From: Zygaena filipendulae
Taxonomy: Eukaryota > Arthropoda > Insecta > Lepidoptera > Zygaenidae
Length of the DNA stretch: 64,000 nt
Assembly: GCA_907165275.2 (NCBI GenBank)
Contig: OU015662.1
Span: forward strand, 1,061,501-1,125,500
Direction of reading: 5' to 3'
Shown one piece after another: positions 22,201 to 34,700 of this stretch (the stretch's first letter is position 1; the number at the start of each line of letters is the position of its first letter). Made by a program: the position numbers and the translations under genes. The notes below the pieces were generated by a model. It did no database searches, was not told where the DNA came from, and saw nothing but the letters and a program-made list of their open reading frames with translations.

Positions 22201-25200
22201 CGTGAGGGTGATGTCGCGTGATGGTGATGCCGCGTGAGGGTGATGACGCATGAGTGTGATTCTATGATCGGGCGGTCATACAACAATGGGCATGATGACA
22301 GAGTATAAAAATCAAAATTATATTAAGTCTGTCAGTTGAATAGTAAAAAAATAATAGACATTGTAATTTTTTTTAGATAAAACGCATTAAAGTTAAGGAG
22401 TGGGAGGTCGCGACGTCATAACTAAGTATAAAGTGTTCCTAGGTATGACGTCACATGGAATTTCAACTCAGTGTATCGCCGTTATGTTTTGATTATGTAA
22501 AAAAAAAATGTGTTCAATATTTTTTATTAGGCAGTGCCTCCGCAGCCGGCGCCGGCCGCCGATTTGGCAGCCGGCGCCGGCCGCCGACTTGGCAGCCGGC
22601 GCCGGCCGCGGATTCGGAAGCCGGCGCTGGCTGCCGAAATATTTTGACTTTGGCGCTTCGCCGGCCGCTACCGCGGCACGCTCGCTACGCTCGCTCGGCT
22701 CGCGCGACTTCGTCAACAGTGCAAACCTAACCTAACCAACTCAAGTTTAACAAATTTTCATTTTCATTAGCAAATTATAATAATCAAAGATAATAAATAA
22801 TATTATCACTTTATCCGAATGTAAAACGAAACAATTCTTACAAAGTCAATGGCAAATGGTTGACACATCGCGGAGTTTTGTATGAAATTGTGAAACTTTA
22901 GTATTTTTTTTCTCGAAAACGATGAGTTTCCGTAATTAGGGATTTTATGTGAAGTTATATTAAGCAAAGTCCCACACACATAAAAAATATGAAGCTCTAA
23001 ATCGCGGGTGCTTATTGTACAGTTGAGCCGAGAACTTCTTCAAATTGTTTATACGTTGAAAATCTATCATTTACTTTTATTTTCACATTATTCGCACAAG
23101 CCATGGTGTTTTTTTCGCGAGATACGGTGCGAGTAAATCACACAACCACAAACTCATGAATGAAATGACAAATGACAATACCATGACATGACATTCTGAC
23201 AGTGCTGCCAACATACCCATGTGTGCACCGCCGGCTCCCAATCACTTAAATTTTGGAAGCCGGCGCCGGCTGCGGAGGCACTACCTTTTTATTATTCTAC
23301 AAGACTGACTAAAAATTAAAATTTAGTTGTCATGCCCATTCCGTCCTATGATCGGGCTACAACATGTTTATGGCTAATTAAACTTGCATTATTATACCCA
23401 CCGGATAGTTTTTATATTTTTGTTCTACTTATGGTTGCCTGGTAAAAATTGCTTTCAATTACAAATTGCTTTGATGCATGTTTTACTTCTCTACATATTT
23501 TTTTAACCTTAATCTGCTGGTAAAAATTCAGAAGATTTGTTTTTTTATATATTTTTGTTAAAATAATTATATCATCTTCCAGCATCCTCACTAACCCGGA
23601 GATCATGCGACAACTGCAGAGTCTCCAAGCGCAGATGCAGCTAATGACCGGCATTCAGATACCTGTAAGTTCAGCTTTTTATTAAGGCTCTCACAGAAGT
23701 TTTTCTCTAGCACCACCAGTTGCTATAAAAAGATAATATGTGTTGTAATTATATTATGTTTCATTTATGAAAAGAAAAACAGGGGAGAATGTTGTGCAGA
23801 ATATACCTCCTTCTCTATATTCCTTCTCATCATACCGGATTCATTTCAAAATCTTTTGTTGTAACTGCCGTACGACTCTGGAATGGCTTGCCTGTAGAGC
23901 TGCGCAAATGCCCCAACAAATTTATATTTAAGAGTAGAGTTAGGAGTCACTTCTTGGAGTCCAGCAGCCTGACTTGAATGGCGATTTAAAACTTGCGTTC
24001 CTCCCGTTTTCTCAATTTTTATAGTTTTAGGTAAGTATATTATTATATATTTATAATGTCCACTCAGTATGTATGTATAATATGGTATGTATGTATATGT
24101 ATGTATATTGTATGTATACGGTATGTATATGTGGTATATATATATATGTAACTATGTATGTATGTATTTTATTGTATAGGTATGTGTAGGATATACATGT
24201 GTTATAGTATTTATTGTGAGTAAATTGCGTCTATATGTTTTAGTTATTAATTATTAATATCCTGTATTAAGTATTTTATATATTGTTTTGTTTGCACAAC
24301 CCATCTTCTATATCTCTCCTCTCTCCGTCTACTCAATGGTTAACTGGTAGAGAATGCCGCAAGGCATTAAGTTCGCCATTTCTACTTACTGTGCAATAAA
24401 GAATAAATAAATAAATAGCTGGTGCTGTCCCCCGTGGTTCCACCCGCGGTAATATTAGAGTTCTCGCGGGAATTCCCGGATAAACTATACGAATAAACCT
24501 TCCTTCTTGAATCACTGTATTTTTTGGTGAAAACCAGATGAAAATCCGTTCTGTAGTTTTTGAGTTTATCGCGAACAGATAGCCAGACAGACGCGGCGCA
24601 GGACTTTGTTTTATAATATGTAAAAATAGGGTAAATAGTCATTTTTGATGATTATTCTGCTTTGCTGCAACAATAAATGAAATATTTAATTTAACCCCTG
24701 TAAAAGGCCCACTATAGAAATCGTGAAATTCCACTGTGTTTTTTTTATATTTTATCGTCGATTGGCAAGACAATTGAAAAAAAAACTAATTTAACCAATT
24801 CCTTAATTTCAGAACTTGATGCCGATGATGTCTGACATGCAGTTACAACAAAACCAAAATCAGAATCTACCGTTCTTGGTGAGAATCGATCACATTTAAT
24901 TCAATACTTATTTTTTAAAAGGGAAGTTTGTTTGTTTATTGGTAGTCTCTTTCACCCGTGTCAATTTCAGAGTTCCCGGGGGAATTGCGGGATAAAAAGT
25001 ACCCTATGTCTTTCTGTATCTTTGACAACATATTGTATGCAAAAGATCATGGGGTTTCACCCATGATATTTGCGGAGTTCCCGTGGGTTTTTTTTTAATA
25101 ATAATTTCTTTTATTCAAAATATAACCAAAACTAAGTACATTATAGCGTAGGTAATTGATTACTTATTCTCATAGATATGAGCACTGTCCTCTACACTAG

Positions 25201-27403
25201 GCATAAACCTGTACTGTAGGGTAACAGGAGCTTCCGCCGAGAAACACTGATCAAATTGTAAACATCTTAATATATATAAATCACGTGTCACGTTGTTTGT
25301 CCGCGATGAACTCCGAAACTACTGAACGTATTTTGATAAAATTTTGTAACCATTTATAATATGGTCCAACTTAAAAGATAGGATAGTTTTTATCCGGGAA
25401 TTCCCGCGGGAACTCCGGCGCACTAATGCGGGGAACAGCTAATCACCGTAAACTACTGTTGGGGTACAAAGAAGGACATAGAGTACTTTTTTCCCGCAAC
25501 CTCCGCGGGAACTCCGAATTACCGCGGATGAAATCGCGCGGGACAGCTAGTTATAATATAAAAGTAAACATAAAAAAGCAAAAACAATCTGTATGTATAA
25601 GTGTATAAATAGTCTCGGATTTGTCGTCTAGATTTAAGAATGTAAGTGTGTATTAGTGAAATTGTGTAGTGTTATGTCTATGTATTGTGTGTGTTGCCTA
25701 CTTAGTTGTTTTTCTATGTATTTTTATTATCATTGTAACAATAAAGAATACTTGATTGATTGAATTCCGGGATAAAAGTACCCTATATCCTTCTCTATGC
25801 CCCTGACAACGTGCATGCAAAATTTAATGACGATCAGTCAAACCGTTAATGCATGAAAGCGTAACAAAAAAATCGCATTTATAATAGTAAGGATAGCATC
25901 AAAGGTCCATATTGGGAGCCTACTCCCAATCTTTTATGGACTACCACACTGTACAAGAAAAAAAAATTCCAATGCCCCCTTTACATAATAGTTAATTATA
26001 ACAATTTTATATCTATTAAAAATCACAAATTAAAAACATTCTCTCTCTCTCTTTATAATCGCCCCCTACGAAGCCTACTTACTAGGGAGCGGTACCGCCC
26101 CCGTTGGGAACCTGTGGGGTAGAGCAATGTGTTATGTATCGTGTATAGTATTGTGTGTTGTGTTGTATTGTATTGTGTGGTTTGTTGTGGTGCCAGAACT
26201 CGGCGGCGGAGCAGCAGAAGGGCGGCGGCGAGGCGGCGGACGGCGCCAACGAGTCGGACATCGAATTTGTGGACAGCGGCCCGCAGGTCATCGAGATACC
26301 CGACGCGAACGACTCCAGGTACCTCCACCACCGCCTCTCCCCGCACCACCTACCCCCGCCATCCACCCCCGCCATCTACCACTACTGAGAGCTGGATTCG
26401 AGCCCTGCAGCGTTAAAGATTATCTATTACTAGCTGTGCCCCGCGGTTTCACCCGCGGTAATTTCGGAGTTCCCGCGGGAATTCCGGGATAAAAAGTACC
26501 GTATGTCCTTCTCTGTACCCCTGACAACGTGCATGCCAAATTTCATCCAAATCAGTTCAGCTGTTTTTGCGTGATTGGATAACAAACATTCACACTTTCA
26601 CATTTGTAATATTAGTAGGATTATCAAATTGGCTGAGAGGGCAGTTACAATTACTTTACACAGTAATATTATGTAGTTTATATTCCGATATAAGCTGCGA
26701 CCACTTGCCATTATAATAATAAATTAATAATTCACTTCACAACACAGATCTACTTCATCCCACTGGTCTTACTGAGCAGAAATTCGTTCCGTTATAGCAC
26801 ATATTAACACCGTATTAACACATAATAAAAAAACGTTTATAACGCTCAATAAAGCATTCTGTATCAACAACTTAATTTTGTGTGTTATCATGTTATTGCT
26901 TAGCGGTGTCCATCTTTCCTAACAAATATTTGTTCTTTGTAACTGTTCACTGTTTTCTCTAATTGACATAGGGCATGAATAATACGCCTACCAATCCCAA
27001 GGCGTCTGTTGCCATATTGAAAACACGTACATACAATCGAACATAGAACCTCCTCCTTTTTGGAAGTCGGTTAAAAAAAGAAGATTTGATTCTGAATTGA
27101 TTTCACGTCATATCTTACAATGCTATCAGTAATAACGGAATATACTTGTTATGTACAGCGGTAATATCTGTGGTATCGTGGTGTAATGTGATGTAATGTG
27201 GTGTAAGGTTGTGTGGTGTGACGTGGCGCAGGTCCCCGTCGCCGCGCTCCCGGCGGCACCGCTCGCGCTCCAAGTCGCCGCGCCGCCGCCGCCGCTCCCG
27301 CTCCCGCTCGCGCTCGCGCTCCCGCTCCCGCTCGCCGCGCCGCCGCCGCGACCGCGACAGGTACGGGGCACTGGGCACTGGGCAGTCCACAGGCACCTAT
27401 TTT

Positions 27404-27442
<39 letters not shown>

Positions 27443-28671
27443 TAACTAGGTGTCCCGCGCGGTGATTTCGGAGTTCCCGCGGGAATCCCGGATTGCAATA
27501 TAGCCTATGTTAGGGATAATGTAGCTTTCTAATGATGAGACAGTTTTTGAAATAGCTCCAGTATAGTTTTTGAGTTAAATCGTAACAAACAAGAAATCAA
27601 ATTTTTCCTCATTATAATATTGGTATAGAAAACCAATAGATATAAATACAGAGTTCATAATTATATTTCCAGTGCAACAAAAACCAAGTTTGGCTTTGCC
27701 TGTGCACTGCGACGGTTTAAGATAACATTTAAATTAGTCTATGTCTATGTTATTTGCTATAACATGGATAAAAGACTTCGGGTGGCCGACCTTGGCGCCA
27801 ATTGAACCAAATTTTGGAAGACGACCTCGCAACCACCTACACTAACAGTAAAGCAAAATGGTACCTATGCAGCTATGTCATCTCACAACGGGCTGCATTA
27901 CCAAATACTTACAATTAGTTAAATACAGCAAGGGGCTACCTATGTCAAGGAGCAGACCAGTGGATATATTTAAGCACGCTTTGTTTGTTACAGAGAAAGA
28001 GATAAGGACAGAGAGAAGAGCTACAAAGAGAGGGAAGCGGAGAAAGAGAAACAAAGAGAACGGGAGAAGAAGGGCCTGCCACCAATCAAGAAGGAGAATT
28101 TGAGTGGTATGTTAACTGCACTACAAGCTGTTCCCCGCCGTTTCACCCGCGATAAGTTGGGAGTTCCCGCGAGAATTCCGGGATAAAAAGTACCCTAGGT
28201 CCTTCTCCTGACAATGTGTATGCAAAATTTCATGATGAATAGTTGAGCCGTTCCGTTCATCATGAAATGCTTTCAGAGTTAGTTAGTCATCAGAGTTACT
28301 TTCGCATTTATAATATTAGCAGAGATTCTATAAGAAAACCTTAAAACAAATGTAACAAAATCAAGTATATAAAATACCTTAACACAGCCATTCGTGGAAT
28401 TCCCAAATAGGATTTATACAGGTTTACAGATTAACCACTGCACTCAGAGTCGACTTTAATGATTACTTAGTTAAGTATAGAATTTTAAAACAAAACTGCC
28501 GCAATCAGACAAGTTTAATAAATTAATGTTAATTGGCATTTAACTACTCATTAACTAAGTAATCATTAAAGTCGACTCTGAATGCGGCCGTAAGTCTACC
28601 TAAATCCAAGAGGTTGCGACATGTATAAAAAACAAATTGGTTATTGTTACAATTTCAATATAACCTGTGTG

Positions 28672-28703
<32 letters not shown>

Positions 28704-31700
28704 TGCCGCAGTGTGCAGCACGACGCTGTGGGTGGGGCACCTGTCGAAGCTGGCGACGCCCGAGGAGCTGTCGGACCTGTTCGGCGCGCTGGGCGGCGTG
28801 GCCTCCATCGACGTGGTGGCGCCGCGCGGCTGCGCCTTCGTCGTCATGGAGCGCCGCCGCGACGCGCACAAGGCGCTCACCAAGCTCAACAAGCACAAGC
28901 TGCACTCCAAAGGTCCACCACCACCACCACCACCACGACACGACCCTACACCACCATCCCGCCAATGTTTACTTCAATTCCTTTCGATTTTTCAAAGGTT
29001 GACTGGAAGAAATCCCCTCGCGGGATAAGTCCGCCTTTGAGCATAAATTACCTACTTGTTTTGATTTTATCAACTTGTAAAAGTTTGTTTATGTTCAATA
29101 AAGTATACAAACAAACAAACAACACCATTGGACAAGTTTTTTTCCTTTTTTTACGTAATCAAAAAATAACTGTGTTTATCGCACAGTGTTGAGTTGAGTT
29201 CAAATATTTAATGTCACACCTAGGTACACTTTATTCTTAGCTATAACGTCGCGATCTACTCCTAAACTTTAATGCGTTTTATTTAAGTTTGTTTTTTTTT
29301 TCAACGATTCGAAAAGCAAAAAATACGTGTCTACTATTTTTTTTACTTTCTAATTGACGGATTAAACAGAATTTTGATTTTTATTTCTTACCATCATGCC
29401 CATTTCAACTCGACTTTCAAACTTTCTCAGTCGCTCACTTTATTACCAGGCTTGAGTGGCGAAAGATTTTTTTGAACTTTTTGTATAAGGTATTTTAATT
29501 GGAAAGTCTCCGCAACCACAGTGTGTTGTATGAAAATGTTTTCACATACGTACGTTTGTTTTCACGTACGCGATACACACAGCAACAATACTAATAAATA
29601 ATAATAATCATGAATCGTTCGTTTATGGGCGCAGAGATAACGGTGGCGTGGGCGCCGGGCAAGGGCGTGAAGGGGCGCGAGTGGAAGGACTACTGGGAGG
29701 CGGAGCTGGGCGTCGCGTACCTGCCGTGGGCGGCGCTGCGCGCGCGCTGGGCGGCCGGCGCGCTGCGGCTCGACGCGCTCGAGGACGGCGGCGCCGTCGA
29801 CGAGGACACGCTGCCGCCCTGGCTGCCGCCGAGGGTGAGCGCGCCGCACGCACACACCACACACCACACACCACACACCACGCGACTACACTCGCAGTAC
29901 ACGCCACACGCCACACGCCTACGATAATAACCACACAACTACAATACATAACCACACATCTAGAATACATAACCATACATCTACAACACACGCCACAGAT
30001 ATTTCTACAATACACATACCACATGAGTCCTAACTACAATAATAACTGCACAACTATTATAATGACCACACAACTACAATACACACACCACACATCTACA
30101 ATACATAACCACACATCTACAATACACGCCACACATAATATCTACAATACACATACCACACATCTACAATACACGCCACACATATATACAATACATACGC
30201 CATACAACTACAATACACACTATACATACGTGTATTATCTATCTTTTATACTATAATAAAAGAGTAGAATCCGCGATTCTGTACATTGAATATTTTTAAC
30301 AAAAACTGACAGGGGACGATAAACGAAGAGTACCCAACCACAAAAAAGGGTTTTAAAAATCTTTTCTGTCTGTATGTTTGTCTGTCTGTTCGCGATAATT
30401 TCCGATTTAACTAAACGGATTGTCATGCGGTTTTCACAGGTAGATTAAGTTTAGTAAATCGGATGTTGGGAAAAAAAGTTGTTGTATAATAACCTTACGC
30501 GCGTGTGAAACCGCGGGGCACAGCTAGTATGTAATATGTTAGTAGTTATCGGTGAATTGGTACAGTGTCGTAAAGAAACGAAAAATAGTTACTATTGTTA
30601 TTATTTCGAACACGAATTACCAACAGTAAAATAAAACCTCACATTTTTCAGATACTTCCTAAAACGATGATGGACAATATACCGATGCTGGACGGTATGC
30701 CGCCCACGTCCGCCGCGGGCGTGATGCCGGGTATGGCCGCCTTGCCCCCGGGAGCGATGCCCCCCGGTGCGATACCGCCCGGAGCGATGCCCCCCGGCGC
30801 GATGCCCCCAGGCGCATTGCCCCCGGGCGCGATGCCCCCCGGGCCTATACCCCCGGGCCACATGCCGCCCACGTCCATACCGCTGCCGGTGCCCGGCATG
30901 CCGCCTCCCGGGTATGTTCACTTCTACGCTCTCTTCTTATACAGGGAATTTCGATTTTCAAATGAATTAGTGGTATTCAAAGTCATTTGAAAATCGAACA
31001 TAATATTATTATGCAATTTTATCTATGAAAGTTATGAATAAGATTTACCTGCCAGTAATATACATACTAGTGTCTATGTATTTTCGTACTGTTGTGTTGC
31101 TAAAAGAAAATATTATTTTCGATTTCATTGTTAATAAAATTAACGGCAAATAAATATTAAATACATTTTAAAGTAAAAAACTTCAGAAAATGGAAAATAT
31201 GCGTTGTCTGTATGCACTTGGTTTCTTTTGCCTTCTCTGAAAAAGGTAAATGTTTCATAAAAAAATAAATGTGACGTCATGTGTCAAGCTTGGCTGTGAT
31301 TGGTGTTTCGTTGCAACGTTCCGTTTCACAAAATTAAAAGTATTTTGGAAACTATTGAAATTTTTTTACTAAATCTTTCATGATAACGCTTTTATTTTTG
31401 AAATATTGACACAATTTCTTATTATAAATTTCATGCAAGTACCCTATTCACATGTTTTATGCCCTTGTGGTAAAATGTCATTATATAAAGGTGTGTTTCC
31501 CCCGCAGCATGCCCGGCGCCCTGCCGAGCCTCCGGCCGCCCGCGCTGCCGCCAGGAGTCCCGGGTAAATATTATTGTTACGTACCACCTGCCCCCCGCGG
31601 TAATATCGGAGTTCCCGCGGAAATTCCACGATACGTATAAACCTTCTTAAATCACTCTATATATCGGTGTAAACCACATGAAAAACCGTTAAGTAGTTTT

Positions 31701-34700
31701 TGAGTTTATCGCGAACAACCAGAGAGACAGACAAACAGACGTGGCTTATGCCGAGCTAGTTGCCGTTTTGTTGCGACACGCCGTTGTGCTGCTTTTTTTT
31801 GTTACGTTACGTATTTATTACTTACTAGCTGTGCCCCGCGGTGTCACCCGCGTTAGTTTCGGAGATCCCGCGGGTATTCCGCGATAAAAGTACTTACTAT
31901 CCTTTTTTTTTTTTTTTTCTTGACAACGTGTAGGTAATATGCAAAATTTAATGTAGTTTCTTCCGCGTTAATTTAGAAATTCCCTACGAATACCGGGATA
32001 AAAAGTTGTCCATGTCCTTCTCTGTACCCCTGACAACGTGTATGCAAAATTTCATGGTGATCGGTTGAGCCGTTTAGCCGTGAAAGCGTAGGTAACAAAC
32101 AAACTCACTTTCACGTTTGGACGCAGATAAGCAATAACATGTTAACCCACAAAATTAAGTTACCTATTCAGAACGATTTATTGAGAGTTAGGGAACGTTT
32201 TTTAATTATGTGTTTACCTTATTACATTGCTTAAATATGTAACTAAATATTGAAGATAAAACATGTTGACAGAAAATGGCGCTATAATTTTAAAACACGA
32301 TTTACTCAAAATTTCTCCACTGTGGTTTAACACACTATTGCTTATCTATGTCCATTTATAATAGTAAAGGATTTGTTGGTTGTACTGCATGTGTGTGTTT
32401 GTGTGTTTGTCCGGCAGGGGGCGCGCGCGGCTCGCTGCTCGCCTACCCGCCCGCGCTGCCGCCGCAGCCCATGCCGCAGCCGGGTACGTGCCGTGACTGT
32501 TACAGTCGTCCTTACATCCTTACATCTTATCTTAATCTTATCTGGACATAGATAAGCAATAGTGTGTTAACCCACAATGGATAAATTTTGAGTAAACCGT
32601 GTTTTAAAATTATAGCGGCATTTTGTGTCAAAATTTTTTTATGTTCTACATTTTATTACATTATTTAAACAATGTAGAATAGAATACACTTTATTGTACA
32701 CCAAAATAATTAATTTTACAGTGTGTTTTACAATGTAATAAGGTCAACACATAGTTAAAAGAGGTTTTCTAACTCTCAATAAATCGTTCTGTATCAGTAA
32801 CTTAGTTTTGTGGGTTAACATGTTATTGCTTATCTGCGTCCATCTTATCTAATATATATAAATCACGTGTCACGTTGTTTGTCCGCGATGGACTCCGAAA
32901 CTACTGAACGGATTTTGATAAAATTATGCAACCATTTATGATATGGTCCAACTTAAAAGATAGGATAGTTTTTATCCCGGAATTCCCGCGAGAACTGAAG
33001 GACATAGAGTACTTTTTTCCCGCAACCTCCGCGGGAATTCCGAAATTACCGAGAGTGTTCAGTATATATAATTATATCTGAAGAACAAAAAAAATATATT
33101 TTCTGACCACCTCAATGATAATTATGCATGTGTATGTACTATGTATATGAGATAAAATGTTGTGTATACAAGGGAACTTGGCCAGTATATAATGTTTAAC
33201 ATAATGTGTTGGCTAATAAATTTCTTTCCTTTCTTTCTTTCTTTTTTAAGATAGCGGACGGCGTGTATTTTTGTATACCCAACATTTGAAGAGATTTCAA
33301 TTTGTTTTTTGTGTATAATAAAGTGGTGTCTATTTCCGGCAGGCATGGTGGGCGGGTTCCTGGGCGGGCTGCTGGGCGTGGGCGTGGGCGTGGGCGGGCT
33401 GGTGGGCGGCGTGGGCGGCGTGCCGCTGCCGCTGCCGCCCGCGCAGCACCCGCTCGCGCACGCGCACGCGCACCTAAGGAACCAGGTGACGACCGCATTC
33501 CCTATACATACCGGCCTCTGATACCAACTGGTAGTCTAGCAATGTTTAATGACGTCATCAGTATAAAAGCCATGCAAATGAGCGCAGAAAATGTTGTATA
33601 TCTATACTAATATTATAAAGAGGTAAAGTTTGTGAGTTTGCAATGTTGGAGAATGTAAAGGGTAATCTGTGGATCTACTGAACCGATTTTGAAAATTCTT
33701 TCACAATTAAAATACTACATTATCCCTGGGTGACATAGATTATATTGTAACCCGAAATTCCCGCGGGAAGTCTGAAATTACCGCGGGTAAAACCGCGGAG
33801 GACAGCTAGTCTAAATATATAAAAAGCAAATCTGACTGACTCATTTTGATTTCTTTGGCTCATTTGATTACCCCTAAGGGGGTAAAAAATGGGTTGAAAT
33901 TTTGTATGGAAGTCCGTCATTTTTAGAGCTAGAAGTCTGAAACTTTGTTTTTAGGTTAACGATTAGAAATAAACAATTACGTATCCTAGGGTTTTTGAAA
34001 ATTCAACCCGTAAGGGGGTGAAAAAGGGGTTGAACGTTCAGAATCACTATCAGAATGCTACATTATCCCTGAATAACAAAGGCTATATTGTAACCTGGAA
34101 TTTTCGCGGGAACTCTGAAATTACCGCGGGTGAAACCGCAGGAGATGGCTAGCTAGTAGGTAGGTAATAAATAAGTTTTGTGTGATAAGAATGAGATTGG
34201 CTGCCTAGTACATTTGAGTTGACAGTCCCCTTTTGTGTTGCCCTCCCCTGTCCCCCTAGCAGCGGCCGAGCGAGGTGACGCGCACGGACGACGCCATGGA
34301 GCTGGACAGCGAGGAGCCCGCCGACGAGCCGGGCGGGGGCGGGGGCGGGCCGGCGCTGCTGCCCGACCAGGTGCGGGGCCGCGCTGTTAGCTATACCGAA
34401 TATCTATAGACATAGACATATTATAGACATAACTTTATTCGGCATCACAGAAAATTAAAAAATATCTTACAAAATTTAACACTATAACATTCGCCTAAAA
34501 ATTTTCCTGCCGCCGAAATGGACACCGATTCAGCATATACCGTCGCGTAAAACGCGGTAGCGCTGGTTTTCAGCGGAGCCCATAAGGGGATGCATACATC
34601 TATATATATAAATAAAATTGAAGTGTCCATTTGTAAATCCATAGATTTTTTTATTTTTGTCTGTCTATTTCTTCCTGCTTATGTCCGAAATTGCTCGACC

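Noticed and set aside
23789..23977. Small protein gene
   Set aside because: The residues match the C-terminus of LINE reverse transcriptase proteins, and a LINE-type tail follows.
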